Of a stretch of 64,000 nucleotides of DNA, positions 30,067 to 39,593 are shown in pieces. The notes under the pieces were generated by a model. That model searched no databases and was not told the origin of the DNA. It saw only the letters and a program-made list of their open reading frames with translations. The stretch is from Lysobacteraceae bacterium (GTDB taxonomy: Bacteria; Bdellovibrionota; UBA1018; JAGTJX01). How positions within the stretch are numbered: the stretch's first letter is position 1; the number at the start of each line of letters is the position of its first letter. The stretch is from the NCBI GenBank assembly GCA_023657465.1, contig JAGTJX010000001.1, forward strand, positions 524,358 through 588,357. The letters are read 5' to 3'. A program made the position numbers and the translations under genes.

Positions 30067-31306
30067 AATCGATGGTTACTCCAAAGGGCGTGCCGATTTC
30101 GTCTTGTCTTCGGTAACGTTTTCCTATTGAGCCAGCATCATCCTGAGTGGCGCGATATTTCTTCTTCACATCATTGAAGACCTTGTCCTTGAACTCGAGG
30201 AGATCAGGCTTCTTCATGAGTGGGAACACAGTGACTTTGTAAGGAGCCAAGTTCGGATGAAGCTGCATCCAAATACGATCTCCGTCGGTGCGATAGGCAT
30301 CTGCGAGAGCTACGAGTAGAGTGCGATCACATCCTGCTGAAGTCTCTACGACATAAGGGATGTAACGTTCGCGACCCACTTCATCGAAGTACTCTAACTT
30401 CTTGCCGCTGAATTCTTGGTGGCGCTTCAGATCGAAGTCCGAACGATTGTGAATACCTTCTAGCTCCTGCCATCCGAATGGGAATTCATACTCGATGTCG
30501 AAGGCTGCCTTAGCGTAGTGAGCAAGTTCGCCATCCTTGTGTTGGTGGAATCTGAGTTTGGATTTTCTGATTCCGTTAGCAAGGTGCCAATCGATACGGG
30601 TTTTCTTCCACTTCTCAAACCATTCCATGTCGGTTCCTGGCTTTACGAAGAACTGCATTTCCATTTGTTCGAATTCACGAGTACGGAAAATAAAATTACC
30701 GGGAGTGATTTCGTTTCGGAATGCTTTTCCGATCTGAGCGATCCCGAACGGAACCTTCTGACGAGCCGATTGATGTACGTTGAGGAAGTTGACATAGATC
30801 CCTTGAGCGGTTTCTGGTCTTAGATAAACAACCGACGCAGATTCTTCAAGTGGTCCCATGAATGTTTTGAACATGAGGTTGAATTGTCTAGGCTCTGTAA
30901 GTGTTCCGAATTTGCCGCAAGATGGGCATTCGTTGGGTTTGTACTTAGTCTTATCGATTTGATCCGCGCGGAATCTCGCGCGGCAGTTTTTACAATCGAC
31001 GAGTGGGTCGACGAAACCTGAGACGTGACCTGAAGCTTCCCAAGTTTTTGGGTGCATGAGGATCGCAGCATCGAGACCTTCGACGTCTGCTCTGTCCGTC
31101 ATAGCTCTCCACCAGAGTTCCTTCACGTTGCGCTTCACTTCAATGCCAAGTGGACCATAGTCCCAGCAAGCAGTGATGCCGCCGTAGATCTCGCTACTAG
31201 GGAATACAAATCCCCTTCGCTTACAGAGCGACACGAGATCATTCATGTCTTTCAGATCAGTAGTAGGGCCTGGGGCTTTTTTCTCAGTTATTGATTCGTC
31301 GCTCAT
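29939..31306 (-). CDS. glyS: glycyl-tRNA synthetase, alpha2 dimer type
   Basis: Class II synthetase charging tRNA-Gly, of the single-chain type rather than the separate alpha and beta chain type. [20 protein letters not shown], a zinc-like insert (CKNC and CPSC), [15 protein letters not shown] (motif-2 area), [20 protein letters not shown] and the C-terminal anticodon-binding domain with [17 protein letters not shown] and [15 protein letters not shown] are present. 455 residues, complete. Nine bp downstream of the DUF962 gene on the same strand; its 3' end overlaps ppdK. Confidence 0.95.
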   Translation of the reverse strand: MSDESITEKKAPGPTTDLKDMNDLVSLCKRRGFVFPSSEIYGGITACWDYGPLGIEVKRNVKELWWRAMTDRADVEGLDAAILMHPKTWEASGHVSGFVDPLVDCKNCRARFRADQIDKTKYKPNECPSCGKFGTLTEPRQFNLMFKTFMGPLEESASVVYLRPETAQGIYVNFLNVHQSARQKVPFGIAQIGKAFRNEITPGNFIFRTREFEQMEMQFFVKPGTDMEWFEKWKKTRIDWHLANGIRKSKLRFHQHKDGELAHYAKAAFDIEYEFPFGWQELEGIHNRSDFDLKRHQEFSGKKLEYFDEVGRERYIPYVVETSAGCDRTLLVALADAYRTDGDRIWMQLHPNLAPYKVTVFPLMKKPDLLEFKDKVFNDVKKKYRATQDDAGSIGKRYRRQDEIGTPFGVTIDYDSLSNNTVTIRHRDSMAQETIPAEKLTSYIEEKIAGYKVVD

Positions 31307-31315
31307 GAGTTTCCT

Positions 31316-31750
31316 CTATGAGCGCACACTACCATAGCCCACCGCTTTGGCAAAAATCCAAAGAGGACCAATGAACACATGTTTTAAGTTGGTGAAGAAG
31401 GCAGGAGACTTCTTCTCGTAGACGTAGTGGCCGATGCCTTGAGCGATCCAGCCAATGACAAACAATGTCCAAGCGATATTGCTCGGAAGCTGGCGACCGA
31501 AGAAGTAGAAACCCAAGATGACGAAGGAATAGGGGATAGTGATTTTCCAGTCGATGGAGAGGCAATATCCAATTGCACCAGCCCATAGAAGAACACCGGC
31601 ATCCGTAGGACCCACTTTGATTTGAGAGAGTAGTCCTAAGAGCGTCATAACAATCAATGTAATGCCAATATAGTGACTGTATTGGTTGCCTTTGGTGCGA
31701 TGATAAGCAGAGTAATCCGCAAAATGAGCTTTTAATTTATTTGTAATCAT
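31316..31750 (-). CDS. DUF962/Mpo1-like membrane protein
   Basis: 144 residues with about four membrane segments. YHRTKGNQYSHYIGI near the N-terminus and IAQGIGHYVYEKKSPAFF are the two histidine-containing signatures of the DUF962 (Mpo1-like) family; yeast Mpo1 is an iron-dependent dioxygenase in fatty-acid alpha-oxidation. Enzyme activity in this organism is inferred only from the family. It lies 9 bp upstream of glyS on the same strand. Confidence 0.85.
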   Translation of the reverse strand: MITNKLKAHFADYSAYHRTKGNQYSHYIGITLIVMTLLGLLSQIKVGPTDAGVLLWAGAIGYCLSIDWKITIPYSFVILGFYFFGRQLPSNIAWTLFVIGWIAQGIGHYVYEKKSPAFFTNLKHVFIGPLWIFAKAVGYGSVRS

Positions 31751-31781
31751 ATGCCTCTAGATTAATCGATGTTTCCGCTTG

Positions 31782-31802
31782 GCAGCAACTCTATAGTGCT
31801 GC
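31782..31802. promoter_or_regulatory. inverted repeat before the cyclic-nucleotide-binding gene
   Basis: GCAGCA and TGCTGC separated by 9 bp lie 11 bp before the start of the CNB-domain gene, in the 63-bp divergent gap. It could be an operator or a leader hairpin; six-bp arms can occur by chance. Confidence 0.3.
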
Positions 31803-31813
31803 AAATTTAAAGT

Positions 31814-32311
31814 ATGGCAGCGGTAGAACGCGTCTTCAAAAATGGTGAGTATTTATTCAAAGAAGGCGACCCCTCGCAGTGTATTTATGTAATTACACGC
31901 GGAGCGGTAAGTATTCGCAAAGCAAAGGGATCTGCCTACATTGAAATCGCAAAAGTTCATGCAAACGAAGTCATCGGAGAGCTCTCGTTCTTCGATAGAC
32001 AGTCACGCAGTGCTTCAGCAGTGGCTTTGGGCGATGTCTATGCTCAAGAGATCGACTTTAGTTCTCTCGATGCGACCTACAAGGCAGTACCTAAGTACCT
32101 TCAAACCATCATGGGTTGTGTGGCGACACGTTTGAGAAAAGCAAACGAAACGATTCGTCTCCTTCAGAACAATATCGTTAAGAGCGGAGCAGCAGAAATT
32201 CCAAAGGTGGACTTTGATAATGATCCAGAAGTTCAAGAACTTCTCAAAGCGAGTTCTGATTTCGGAAGTCCTGGGTTAGGCTCGAGTTCAGGCGAAGGCG
32301 AGAAAAAGTAA
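31814..32311 (+). CDS. single-domain cyclic-nucleotide-binding protein
   Basis: 165 residues with one CNB domain covering residues about 8-120. The phosphate-binding cassette reads GELSFFDRQSRSASAVA, keeping the glycine, glutamate and arginine that contact the cyclic phosphate in CRP/PKA-type domains. No DNA-binding domain follows; the tail (residues 125-165) is acidic with a Ser/Gly-rich end. It is probably a cytoplasmic sensor that acts on a partner. It stands alone between divergent and convergent neighbours. Ligand (cAMP, cGMP or other) cannot be read from sequence. Confidence 0.85.
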   Translation: MAAVERVFKNGEYLFKEGDPSQCIYVITRGAVSIRKAKGSAYIEIAKVHANEVIGELSFFDRQSRSASAVALGDVYAQEIDFSSLDATYKAVPKYLQTIMGCVATRLRKANETIRLLQNNIVKSGAAEIPKVDFDNDPEVQELLKASSDFGSPGLGSSSGEGEKK

Positions 32312-32329
32312 TTCAACCGAGTTGTGCTT

Positions 32330-33127
32330 TTATCCCGTATGCTTAGGAGGCATCATGGGGTCTTTGATCAGTTCTACGAAACCTAAATTATCATCGTAAC
32401 CTTTTAGACCAATTTCAAAATTACCGGTAACCTCCTTGGGTGAGAGATAAGTTCCAAAAAGGCGATCCCAAATCACAAACGCAATTCCATAATTATTATC
32501 ATGGTGTTTCCTCAGTGCAGAATGATGAACTCTTTGAACATCAGGCATAACAACAAGTTTTTCTAAGTAGTGCCACCACTTCTGATTCACCTTCTCGATA
32601 TTGGAATGAGACCAGAGAATGCAAGTCACGGCCACAACCCCGTAGAGAGCAAGTGAGAGAGGTGGGATTCCTAGAAGTCCAACAGCTGTTGTTTGTATAG
32701 CTACTCGAAAAATTGACTCAAGCGGATGTAATCTAAATCCAGTTGAAACATCGATGTAAGTGTCTGCGTGATAAACTCTATGAATCGTCCAGAAAAAATC
32801 TACAGTATGATAAAGACGATGCACTCCATAGTTCACTAGGTCGTAGAGAAAAATTCCTATCAAGGCAAAGATGATGTTGTTCTTACCGTGAGGGATGAAG
32901 TGAAGTAAACCAAACTGAATGTCTTCGCAACCACGAGCTAGCGAAATGATAAAACTTGCACCAATGGAGAGGATTAAGAGATTGATAAAGACAAGCTTGA
33001 GGTTGTCGATGAAATGTTTAGTGCGGTTCTTGGGAATTCTACGAGCTGCATAGAGCGGCTCAAACACATAGAATGTGATGAAGAGGATCGGGATCAAAAG
33101 CTTCTGAAGAACGCTCAAGAAGTGCAT
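32330..33127 (-). CDS. sterol desaturase/fatty acid hydroxylase family membrane protein
   Basis: Integral membrane di-iron enzyme. Histidine boxes are HRLYH (as GVHRLYHTVDFFW), HRVYHAD and QRVHHSALRKHHDNNYG, the pattern of the family (PF04116), with about four to five membrane segments in 265 residues. Members hydroxylate or desaturate sterols or fatty acyl chains; in bacteria the products are often ornithine lipid, sphingolipid or carotenoid derivatives. The actual substrate is unknown. It is convergent with the CNB gene (18-bp gap) and divergent from the J-domain gene. Confidence 0.9.
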   Translation of the reverse strand: MHFLSVLQKLLIPILFITFYVFEPLYAARRIPKNRTKHFIDNLKLVFINLLILSIGASFIISLARGCEDIQFGLLHFIPHGKNNIIFALIGIFLYDLVNYGVHRLYHTVDFFWTIHRVYHADTYIDVSTGFRLHPLESIFRVAIQTTAVGLLGIPPLSLALYGVVAVTCILWSHSNIEKVNQKWWHYLEKLVVMPDVQRVHHSALRKHHDNNYGIAFVIWDRLFGTYLSPKEVTGNFEIGLKGYDDNLGFVELIKDPMMPPKHTG

Positions 33128-33251
33128 ATTTATTACTACTTTATCGACTTTGAATGAGTCATTCCTTAATTAAAATCTTAATTTATAAGTCTGTGTCAAA
33201 AAATTGACGATGTCTCAACATTGAACATTCTCACGCCGATAAGTAAAAGTG

Positions 33252-34898
33252 ATGTTTCTTTCAATCATTACATTGGTGTGTTCACTTGAAGCTGCGGAGT
33301 TAGTTCCCAAGCCTCAAAGCGAGAATTATTACGAGCGTCTGGGCGCTGAAAAAACAATGAGTGATGCTGAGCTCAAGCGTTCCTATAAGCGAGCAGCTTT
33401 GCAGTTTCATCCAGATAAAAAAAAGGCAGAATCTCCCGAAGAAGAACTATCAATCACAGCAGACTTTCAAAACATTCAAGAAGCTTGGGAGGTTTTAGGA
33501 TCTCCAGATTCTAGAAGTCTTTATGACCAAGGGAAATGGAATAGTGGTCGTTCTCGCACGCAATACCGAGAGCAAGATTCAAACCCCTTCTTCATGATGG
33601 GATCAATTGGTTGGGTGATCCTTTACCACCCTTGGACCCAGCTGAGAATGAGTGCGATTATGCGAATGAAAACTCATCTTCACCATGAAGTTGTGAGAAA
33701 AGCACTGATTATGTCAGTGACTGGCGGTAACGACATCGAAATCGATGAAGGAATTCGTAGAGCAGCACTTGAAACTTTGTCCTATGGCATGAAGTATCCA
33801 GATGTACAAAAGCTTTTTATATCAGTGCTTGCAAGTACTGCAGTAAGTGAAGTTTGTACTCTGATAGCTCTTGAGGCTCTCTCTCAATCTCCAAATCTTT
33901 CCGAAATGAAGCCGTATTTTATCGATATTATTAAGACGGATCAGAGGCCTATGATTATTGAATTCATTGCTCAAATGGCTTTTCTCAAAGAAGAGCTGTT
34001 GCAGATGATGCGAGACAAAAACATCTCCCTCAGAACAAGAATCATGATTGCATTAAGTCAATTTGGTCTACTTTCAGTAGAGGAACTTGAACTTGCAAAA
34101 ACACTAGCTTTGGATCAATCGATTGATTTGATGTTGAGAGTGGATCTTATGGGGAAGCTTGAAACAAAAAGATTAGTTAAAATTTCAGAAATGAATATAT
34201 TTAAAAATGCACTTCTCGATGCCTCATCAAGTTTTAGTGACTCAGATAAAAAATACAGAGCCATTTATGTTTTGGGAGCCGTTTCGCATCATCCAGCAGC
34301 TCAATCAAAGTTACTTGAGATTGCTAGATCTTATTCTGCGGATTTAGATTTGAGAATTTCTGCCGTACGAGCACTAAAGTCTGTGGCGGGAAATTCCTTT
34401 GTAAGAAGTTATTTGATTGATTTGGTTTTCGCTCAGTACCCACCTCAGGCATTGAGTTTTGCTGTTTATGAAATAGTCCCAGATCTGCTCGACCAAAGTC
34501 CTCAAGTCATAAACAAGTTAAATGAAACAGTTCGAAATCATTTTGCAAATCTTGGAGACAGAATTCAGGCCGCTCATATTTTAGGACTGAGAGTTTCTCT
34601 TCAACACATTAAAAACTCACTTCTCTATATTGTGAGTCAGGGTTGGTATCCTGAACAACTTAAAATCACGATACTAGAAATTTTAAAAGTAAGATTAAAC
34701 GATCATGATGTCAGATCTGTTTTTCAAATGATTGCTTCACGAGATGGATATAAAGAATCAGGTAAACGAGCAAAGTTGCTCTTAGATCTCAATCCTCCGC
34801 CTTCTCCACCCGTTCCTTGTTATGCTCAACTATCAGAAGAAGTGTGGGATTTTAATACAAACAAAAGCGCTCATACTCCTAAAGCTTTGCCTCAATGA
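33252..34898 (+). CDS. exported J-domain protein with helical-repeat body
   Basis: A hydrophobic leader (MFLSIITLVCSLEAAEL) resembles a signal peptide cleaved after SLEA. A J-domain follows at residues about 25-80: YYERLGAEKTMSDAELKRSY, the HPD motif in LQFHPDKKK, and FQNIQEAWEVLGSPDSRSLY. The remaining 450 residues are leucine-rich alpha-helical repeats resembling HEAT/ARM arrays, ending in a Pro-rich tail. J-domains stimulate DnaK-type ATPases, which are cytosolic, so an exported one is odd. The start is uncertain: GTG at 33249 or ATG at 33252, with no Shine-Dalgarno. Confidence 0.75.
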   Translation: MFLSIITLVCSLEAAELVPKPQSENYYERLGAEKTMSDAELKRSYKRAALQFHPDKKKAESPEEELSITADFQNIQEAWEVLGSPDSRSLYDQGKWNSGRSRTQYREQDSNPFFMMGSIGWVILYHPWTQLRMSAIMRMKTHLHHEVVRKALIMSVTGGNDIEIDEGIRRAALETLSYGMKYPDVQKLFISVLASTAVSEVCTLIALEALSQSPNLSEMKPYFIDIIKTDQRPMIIEFIAQMAFLKEELLQMMRDKNISLRTRIMIALSQFGLLSVEELELAKTLALDQSIDLMLRVDLMGKLETKRLVKISEMNIFKNALLDASSSFSDSDKKYRAIYVLGAVSHHPAAQSKLLEIARSYSADLDLRISAVRALKSVAGNSFVRSYLIDLVFAQYPPQALSFAVYEIVPDLLDQSPQVINKLNETVRNHFANLGDRIQAAHILGLRVSLQHIKNSLLYIVSQGWYPEQLKITILEILKVRLNDHDVRSVFQMIASRDGYKESGKRAKLLLDLNPPPSPPVPCYAQLSEEVWDFNTNKSAHTPKALPQ

Positions 34899-34906
34899 GA
34901 AGTGCC

Positions 34907-35371
34907 CTAGCTCTCGAGTTGTCTGATGGCTTCATATGCAGCAACGCTGACAGAGTTTGAAAGATTAAACGATCGTACCCTAGCATCGTAGATGGGAATT
35001 CTTACGGTCTGAGATGCGTACTTATTGAGGAGCCAATCCGGTAGTCCAAAAGTTTCCTTGCCGAAGATCAAATACGAACCAGGCTTGAACGTATGTTCAT
35101 AGAGAGTTCTTCCGCCGCGAGTCTCTAAGAAAACTAGCTCAGCATTCTCTGGTAGTGACGAGAGAAACTCATCAATGCTCTTGTGCTTCACCACGGTGAG
35201 ATGCTCCCAGTAATCGAGGCCTGCGCGTTTGAGCTTAGTGTCAGTGATTTCAAATGCCATGGGTTCAACGAGATGAAGTGTGGCACCGATTCCTAAACAC
35301 AGACGACCAATGGTGCCTGTGTTCTGTGGAATTTCGGGTTCGATGAGAACAATGTTTAATCCGTGAGGCAT
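34907..35371 (-). CDS. trmL: tRNA (cytidine/uridine-34-2'-O)-methyltransferase TrmL
   Basis: SPOUT-fold enzyme that 2'-O-methylates the wobble base of tRNA-Leu. NIVLIEPEIPQNTGTIGRLC, YLIFGKETFGLP and FNLSNSVSVAAYEAIRQL are the three SPOUT motifs in order. 154 residues, normal for TrmL. It shares a base with the end of asnS (35371), so the two form a translation-related pair. Confidence 0.92.
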   Translation of the reverse strand: MPHGLNIVLIEPEIPQNTGTIGRLCLGIGATLHLVEPMAFEITDTKLKRAGLDYWEHLTVVKHKSIDEFLSSLPENAELVFLETRGGRTLYEHTFKPGSYLIFGKETFGLPDWLLNKYASQTVRIPIYDARVRSFNLSNSVSVAAYEAIRQLES

Positions 35372-36681
35372 TAGGGTCTCAATGTGTTGAGCATTCGTGG
35401 GAATGGAATGGTTTCGCGAACGTGCTCAGCTCCAGTGATCCAAGCGACCGTACGTTCAACTCCCAATCCAAATCCTGAATGAGGAACGGAACCAAATCTA
35501 CGCATGTCTAGGTACCAGGAGTAATCTTTCTCATCGAGTTTGTGCTCGGCGATTCTGCGCTTAAGCGCATCGACGCTCTCTTCACGCTGACCACCGCCGA
35601 TAATCTCTCCGTATCCTTTAGGAGCGATGAGATCGCAACCGAGTGCATACTTACCGTTGCCAGTAACTCCAGGGCCACCGACAGTGTCGGATTGTTTGAA
35701 GTAGAATGCCTTAATCTCAGCAGGCATGTGATGAACAAACACGGGCTTGCCGAATTCTTCACCAAGAGCAGTCTCGTGAGGAGCACCGAAGTCTTCACCC
35801 CAAGGGATTCCTACTCCGCGCTTCTCTAGGATCTTGATTGCTTCATCATAGGAGATGCGTGGGAATGGACCACGGATCGTTTCTAATTCCTTGAGGTCGC
35901 GCTCAAGGATTTTGAGTTCTTTGCCACACTTCTCGACAACAGTCCCTACAACGTACTCTACAAACTTTTCACCTAGATCCATGTTGTCTGCGAGGTTTGC
36001 GAATGCGACTTCTGGCTCGACCATCCAGAATTCAGTGAGGTGCTTACGAGTCTTAGACTTCTCAGCACGGAAGGTTGGACCGAAGACGTAAATTTTCCCA
36101 AACGCCATTGCGCCCACTTCGCCGTAGAGCTGACCGGATTGAGTGAGGAATGCTTTCTCATCGAAGTAGTTGGTAGAGAAGAGAGTAGAAGTTCCTTCAC
36201 ACGAAGACGGAGTAAGAATCGGAGCGTCGAAGTGAACGAATCCTTCCTTGTGGAAGAACTCATGAATGGTGTGAATGATCTCGGAGCGTACTCGGAGGGT
36301 CGCCCATTGTTTCTGGCTTCTAATCCAGAGGTGGCGATTCTCCATGAGGAATTCAACACCGTGGTCTTTGAGTGAGATGGGATACGCATCTGCCATGGTG
36401 ATGAGATCGATTTTCTGAACACCTAATTCGAAGTTGCCGCGTGGATCTTTTCTCACCACACCCGTAACTTGGACTGAAGATTCTTGAGTGAGTTTCTCGA
36501 AGAGATCGAAACTCTCATCCGAGCATTCACCTTTAACCAATACTCCTTGCATGATTCCGCTTCCATCGCGAGTCATGAGGAACTTGATCTTGCCTGAGCT
36601 TCGCATATTGTAAACCCAGCCTTGAACAGTGACAATCTTGCCTTCGAATTGAGAGGCGTTTGAAATTCTAAAATCATTCAT
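35371..36681 (-). CDS. asnS: asparaginyl-tRNA synthetase
   Basis: Class IIb synthetase. OB-fold anticodon domain (VTVQGWVYNMRSSGKIKFLM), motif 2 (VFGPTFRAEKSKTRKHLTEF, where AsnRS and AspRS differ) and motif 3 (HSGFGLGVERTVAWITGAEH) with the AsnRS-type ending RETIPFPRMLNTLRP. 436 residues, full length. Its presence indicates direct Asn-tRNA synthesis rather than only the amidotransferase route. Twelve bp downstream of pepA on the same strand. Confidence 0.95.
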   Translation of the reverse strand: MNDFRISNASQFEGKIVTVQGWVYNMRSSGKIKFLMTRDGSGIMQGVLVKGECSDESFDLFEKLTQESSVQVTGVVRKDPRGNFELGVQKIDLITMADAYPISLKDHGVEFLMENRHLWIRSQKQWATLRVRSEIIHTIHEFFHKEGFVHFDAPILTPSSCEGTSTLFSTNYFDEKAFLTQSGQLYGEVGAMAFGKIYVFGPTFRAEKSKTRKHLTEFWMVEPEVAFANLADNMDLGEKFVEYVVGTVVEKCGKELKILERDLKELETIRGPFPRISYDEAIKILEKRGVGIPWGEDFGAPHETALGEEFGKPVFVHHMPAEIKAFYFKQSDTVGGPGVTGNGKYALGCDLIAPKGYGEIIGGGQREESVDALKRRIAEHKLDEKDYSWYLDMRRFGSVPHSGFGLGVERTVAWITGAEHVRETIPFPRMLNTLRP

Positions 36682-36693
36682 AAGTCTTAAACC

Positions 36694-38193
36694 TTAAAAG
36701 CGTTTTGCGAGTTCAACGAGTGAACGGACATAAATCCCAGCAGCACCTTTACGTGGATAGTAAGGAATATGTCCCATATCGGTTGCGGTTCCTGCGATAT
36801 CGAGATGCGCCCACTTCATTCCTGGTTTGATGAATTGTTTCATGAAGATTGCTCCGCGAATGGTGCCCCCTTGAGCATCGTTAGCGACGTTTCTCATATC
36901 AGCGCATTCTGATTTCATATCTTCAAAGTATTCATCCCAAAGAGGAAGCTGCCAAATGCGCTCTCCTACTGCCTTACCTGCATCAATCGTCTGAGCGATG
37001 AGGTCTTCATCGTTCCCTAAGATTGCGCAAGCTTGACGTCCGAGAGCGACACTGACTGCACCTGTGAGAGTTGCAGCGTCGATGATCGCATCGGGTTTCC
37101 AATCTTGAGCGAGGTCGAGAAGATCAGCCAAGATCAAACGGCCTTCAGCATCTGTGTTTAAGATTTCTACAGACTTGCCGTTACGGCCATAAATAATATT
37201 ACCTGGGCAAATCGCAGTCCCGCTTGGCATGTTCTCTGTGAATCCAACGACACAAACAATCTTGGTTGGGACTTTGAGTTTAGCGGCGAGTAGAGTTGCG
37301 CCGATCATGGTCGCAGCACCTGTCATGTCATGCTTCATCTCTTCCATGCGGAGTGATGGCTTGATCGAGATACCGCCTGTATCGAAGGTGATTCCCTTTC
37401 CAACGAGAGCAAGCGTCTTAGCATCCTTCACGCCTTTAGGTGTGTACTCAAGAATGACGACTTTGCCTTCACGGTCAGATCCAATGCCTACACCGATGAA
37501 GAGGTTCATTTTTTCTTTCACGCACTGAGCTTCGCTCATGACAGTGCACTTCACACCGTATTCGCGAGCAAGCTTCTTCGCTTGGTTGGCAAAATATTCT
37601 GGAGTTCCAATATTAGAAGGTTCGTTTGAGAAGTCTCTGACGAGATTGACGGAATCAATCATCGCAGAAATTTCTTTGAGCTTCACGCCTAGCTCTTCAG
37701 CGAGTTTCTTGTTCGCAGTGACCAAAGTCACTTTCGTAAGAGAGAGGTCTTCGCGTTTAGAGAGGTATTTATCAAAGTTGTATGCTCTGAGTGCGATGCC
37801 TTCTACGAAGGCGGCGGCTAGTTCGAGAGCGTTCTCACCAAATGAATCAGCGTAGATCGTGACTTTATCAGCTTTCTCGCCAAGAAGTTTTACGCAGGCT
37901 GTTCCACCAGCACCACGAGCTCGTTCTGCAGAAGAGTCTTTTGCGATACCCATTCCTACGAAGAGAACGTTCTCAGATCCCTTCGAACCTCCGAAACGGA
38001 TAAATTGGGTGGATCTGTTGCCCGCTGAGAAAGCTCCGCTCTTCTTGAGTCGCTCTACAAACTTGGTGAGCGTTTTTGGAAACCCTGATTTAGGGAGTAC
38101 GGGTTTTTTTGAGCCATCTTGGTAAACAGCGACGATTTCTGTGTTTGACGCGGTACTAGATGATTTGACTTCGAAACTGATGCGATTTGACAT
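36694..38193 (-). CDS. pepA: leucyl aminopeptidase (M17)
   Basis: Cytosolic two-metal aminopeptidase. Catalytic-domain motifs: LVGKGITFDTGGISIKP (metal and lysine ligands) and EILNTDAEGRLILADLL, the M17 signature; MKHDMTGAA lies between. The N-terminal macro-like domain covers residues 1-170. I start at 38193 (MSNRISFEV); an ATG at 38226 adds eleven unlike residues. About 499 residues. PepA homologs in some bacteria also bind DNA, which cannot be judged here. It probably leads pepA-asnS-trmL. Confidence 0.94.
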   Translation of the reverse strand: MSNRISFEVKSSSTASNTEIVAVYQDGSKKPVLPKSGFPKTLTKFVERLKKSGAFSAGNRSTQFIRFGGSKGSENVLFVGMGIAKDSSAERARGAGGTACVKLLGEKADKVTIYADSFGENALELAAAFVEGIALRAYNFDKYLSKREDLSLTKVTLVTANKKLAEELGVKLKEISAMIDSVNLVRDFSNEPSNIGTPEYFANQAKKLAREYGVKCTVMSEAQCVKEKMNLFIGVGIGSDREGKVVILEYTPKGVKDAKTLALVGKGITFDTGGISIKPSLRMEEMKHDMTGAATMIGATLLAAKLKVPTKIVCVVGFTENMPSGTAICPGNIIYGRNGKSVEILNTDAEGRLILADLLDLAQDWKPDAIIDAATLTGAVSVALGRQACAILGNDEDLIAQTIDAGKAVGERIWQLPLWDEYFEDMKSECADMRNVANDAQGGTIRGAIFMKQFIKPGMKWAHLDIAGTATDMGHIPYYPRKGAAGIYVRSLVELAKRF

Positions 38194-38237
38194 TGCTTTG
38201 ACACCTCGGTCTCTGTTTATTAACATAAGCGCTCTTT

Positions 38238-39593
38238 ATGCTGAAGCGTTATCAATCCATTATTGGCGGACTTTTTAGAATCACGGATCTTCTGGTGATC
38301 TCAGCTGCTTGGCTCGCCGCGTATTTTTTCAGATTTTATATTCCACTCATCGAAGTCACGAAGGGGTTTCCTCCATTCTCGACTTACCTCTCACTTCTTC
38401 CGTTGATTCTGTTTCTTTGGATGATCGTTTTCAATTCTCTCAGAGTTTATCAACCCAAGAGAATGCTTCGTCGTACGGATGAAGCGCTTCTACTCCTTAA
38501 GGCACACTTCTTCGCTCTCATGATGTTCCTCACTCTCACTTATCTCATCAGTGAGTATCGGTACTCGAGAGTGGTGATGATTTACTTCGGAGTACTTGGC
38601 GGCATTGGCTTAGTTGTTTTCAGATTGATCTTAAGAAACGCAGTGAGATCGATTCATAGTAGAGGGAAGCTCACTCGATCGATCTTAGCAGTAGGTGAAG
38701 GCAAGTCGCTCGATGAGCTCATCTATCGACTGAAGAGATTCCCTGAGCTGGGGTTTGAACTCGTAGGAGTAGTGAGTGGTGATTATTCAAAACTCTCTGA
38801 AGTTCTGAAATCTCAGAAGATCGACCAAATCTTAATCGCTCTTCCTCATCATCAATCCGCACAACTTGAACAAGTACTCGCAGCAATCAAAGATGAAACG
38901 ATCGATATTAAATTAGTGCCTGATTTGCAGGCTTATATTGCTCTGGGATGCGAAGTCGAAGAGTTCGATGGAATTCCGATTCTCAATCTCAACGATTCAC
39001 CGCTTGAGGGCTGGTGGTTTATGGCGAAGAGGATTACGGATATCTTGCTTTCACTCATAGCACTCGTTGTTCTCTCTCCTGTGTTAGGACTAGTCGCGCT
39101 CGCTGTGAAGCTCACTTCACGCGGAGACATTCTCTATTCTCAGGAGCGCATGGGATTAGATGGCAGAGTTTTCAAAATGTATAAGTTCCGTTCCATGAAA
39201 GTAGACGCTGAGACACAAACAGGTGCTGTCTGGGCAAAAGAAAACGATGATCGCAGGACTTCTATCGGCACAATCTTAAGATCGACGAGTCTTGATGAGC
39301 TTCCACAGTTTTGGAATGTGTTTGTGGGAGACATGTCACTCGTGGGTCCTAGGCCAGAGCGTCCGGTATTTGTCAGTCAATTCCGTGGAGAGATCCCACA
39401 CTACATGCTGAGACATAAAGTGAAGGCTGGGATTACGGGATGGGCTCAAATTAATGGCTGGAGGGGGAATACTTCTCTCGAGCGGCGTATTGAATGCGAT
39501 CTTTATTACATTCGTAACTGGTCTTATCTCTTCGATTTGAAGATTTTGTTTTATACTTTGTGGAGAGGCTTCATCCACAAAAATGCTTACTAA
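38238..39593 (+). CDS. undecaprenyl-phosphate sugar-1-phosphate transferase (WcaJ/WbaP type)
   Basis: Polyisoprenyl-phosphate hexose-1-phosphate transferase that starts exopolysaccharide or O-antigen repeat synthesis. Four to five N-terminal membrane segments and a CoA-binding-like domain (about 140-240) precede the catalytic domain: KRITDILLSLIALVVLSPV, SQERMGLDGRVFKMYKFRSM, STSLDELPQFWNVFVGDMSL and LVGPRPERPVF, ending KAGITGWAQINGWRG. 451 residues, full length. It overlaps the LptF/G gene by 11 bp, so surface polysaccharide initiation and LPS export share a transcript. Sugar donor unknown. Confidence 0.92.
   Translation: MLKRYQSIIGGLFRITDLLVISAAWLAAYFFRFYIPLIEVTKGFPPFSTYLSLLPLILFLWMIVFNSLRVYQPKRMLRRTDEALLLLKAHFFALMMFLTLTYLISEYRYSRVVMIYFGVLGGIGLVVFRLILRNAVRSIHSRGKLTRSILAVGEGKSLDELIYRLKRFPELGFELVGVVSGDYSKLSEVLKSQKIDQILIALPHHQSAQLEQVLAAIKDETIDIKLVPDLQAYIALGCEVEEFDGIPILNLNDSPLEGWWFMAKRITDILLSLIALVVLSPVLGLVALAVKLTSRGDILYSQERMGLDGRVFKMYKFRSMKVDAETQTGAVWAKENDDRRTSIGTILRSTSLDELPQFWNVFVGDMSLVGPRPERPVFVSQFRGEIPHYMLRHKVKAGITGWAQINGWRGNTSLERRIECDLYYIRNWSYLFDLKILFYTLWRGFIHKNAY

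Noticed and set aside
33235-33242. Perfect sigma-28 -10 element GCCGATAA just before the exported J-domain gene
   Set aside because: The best -35 (TCAACATT) is poor and at 12 rather than 11 bp, and an 8-mer is expected about twice by chance on both strands of 64 kb. It would also give a leaderless mRNA.
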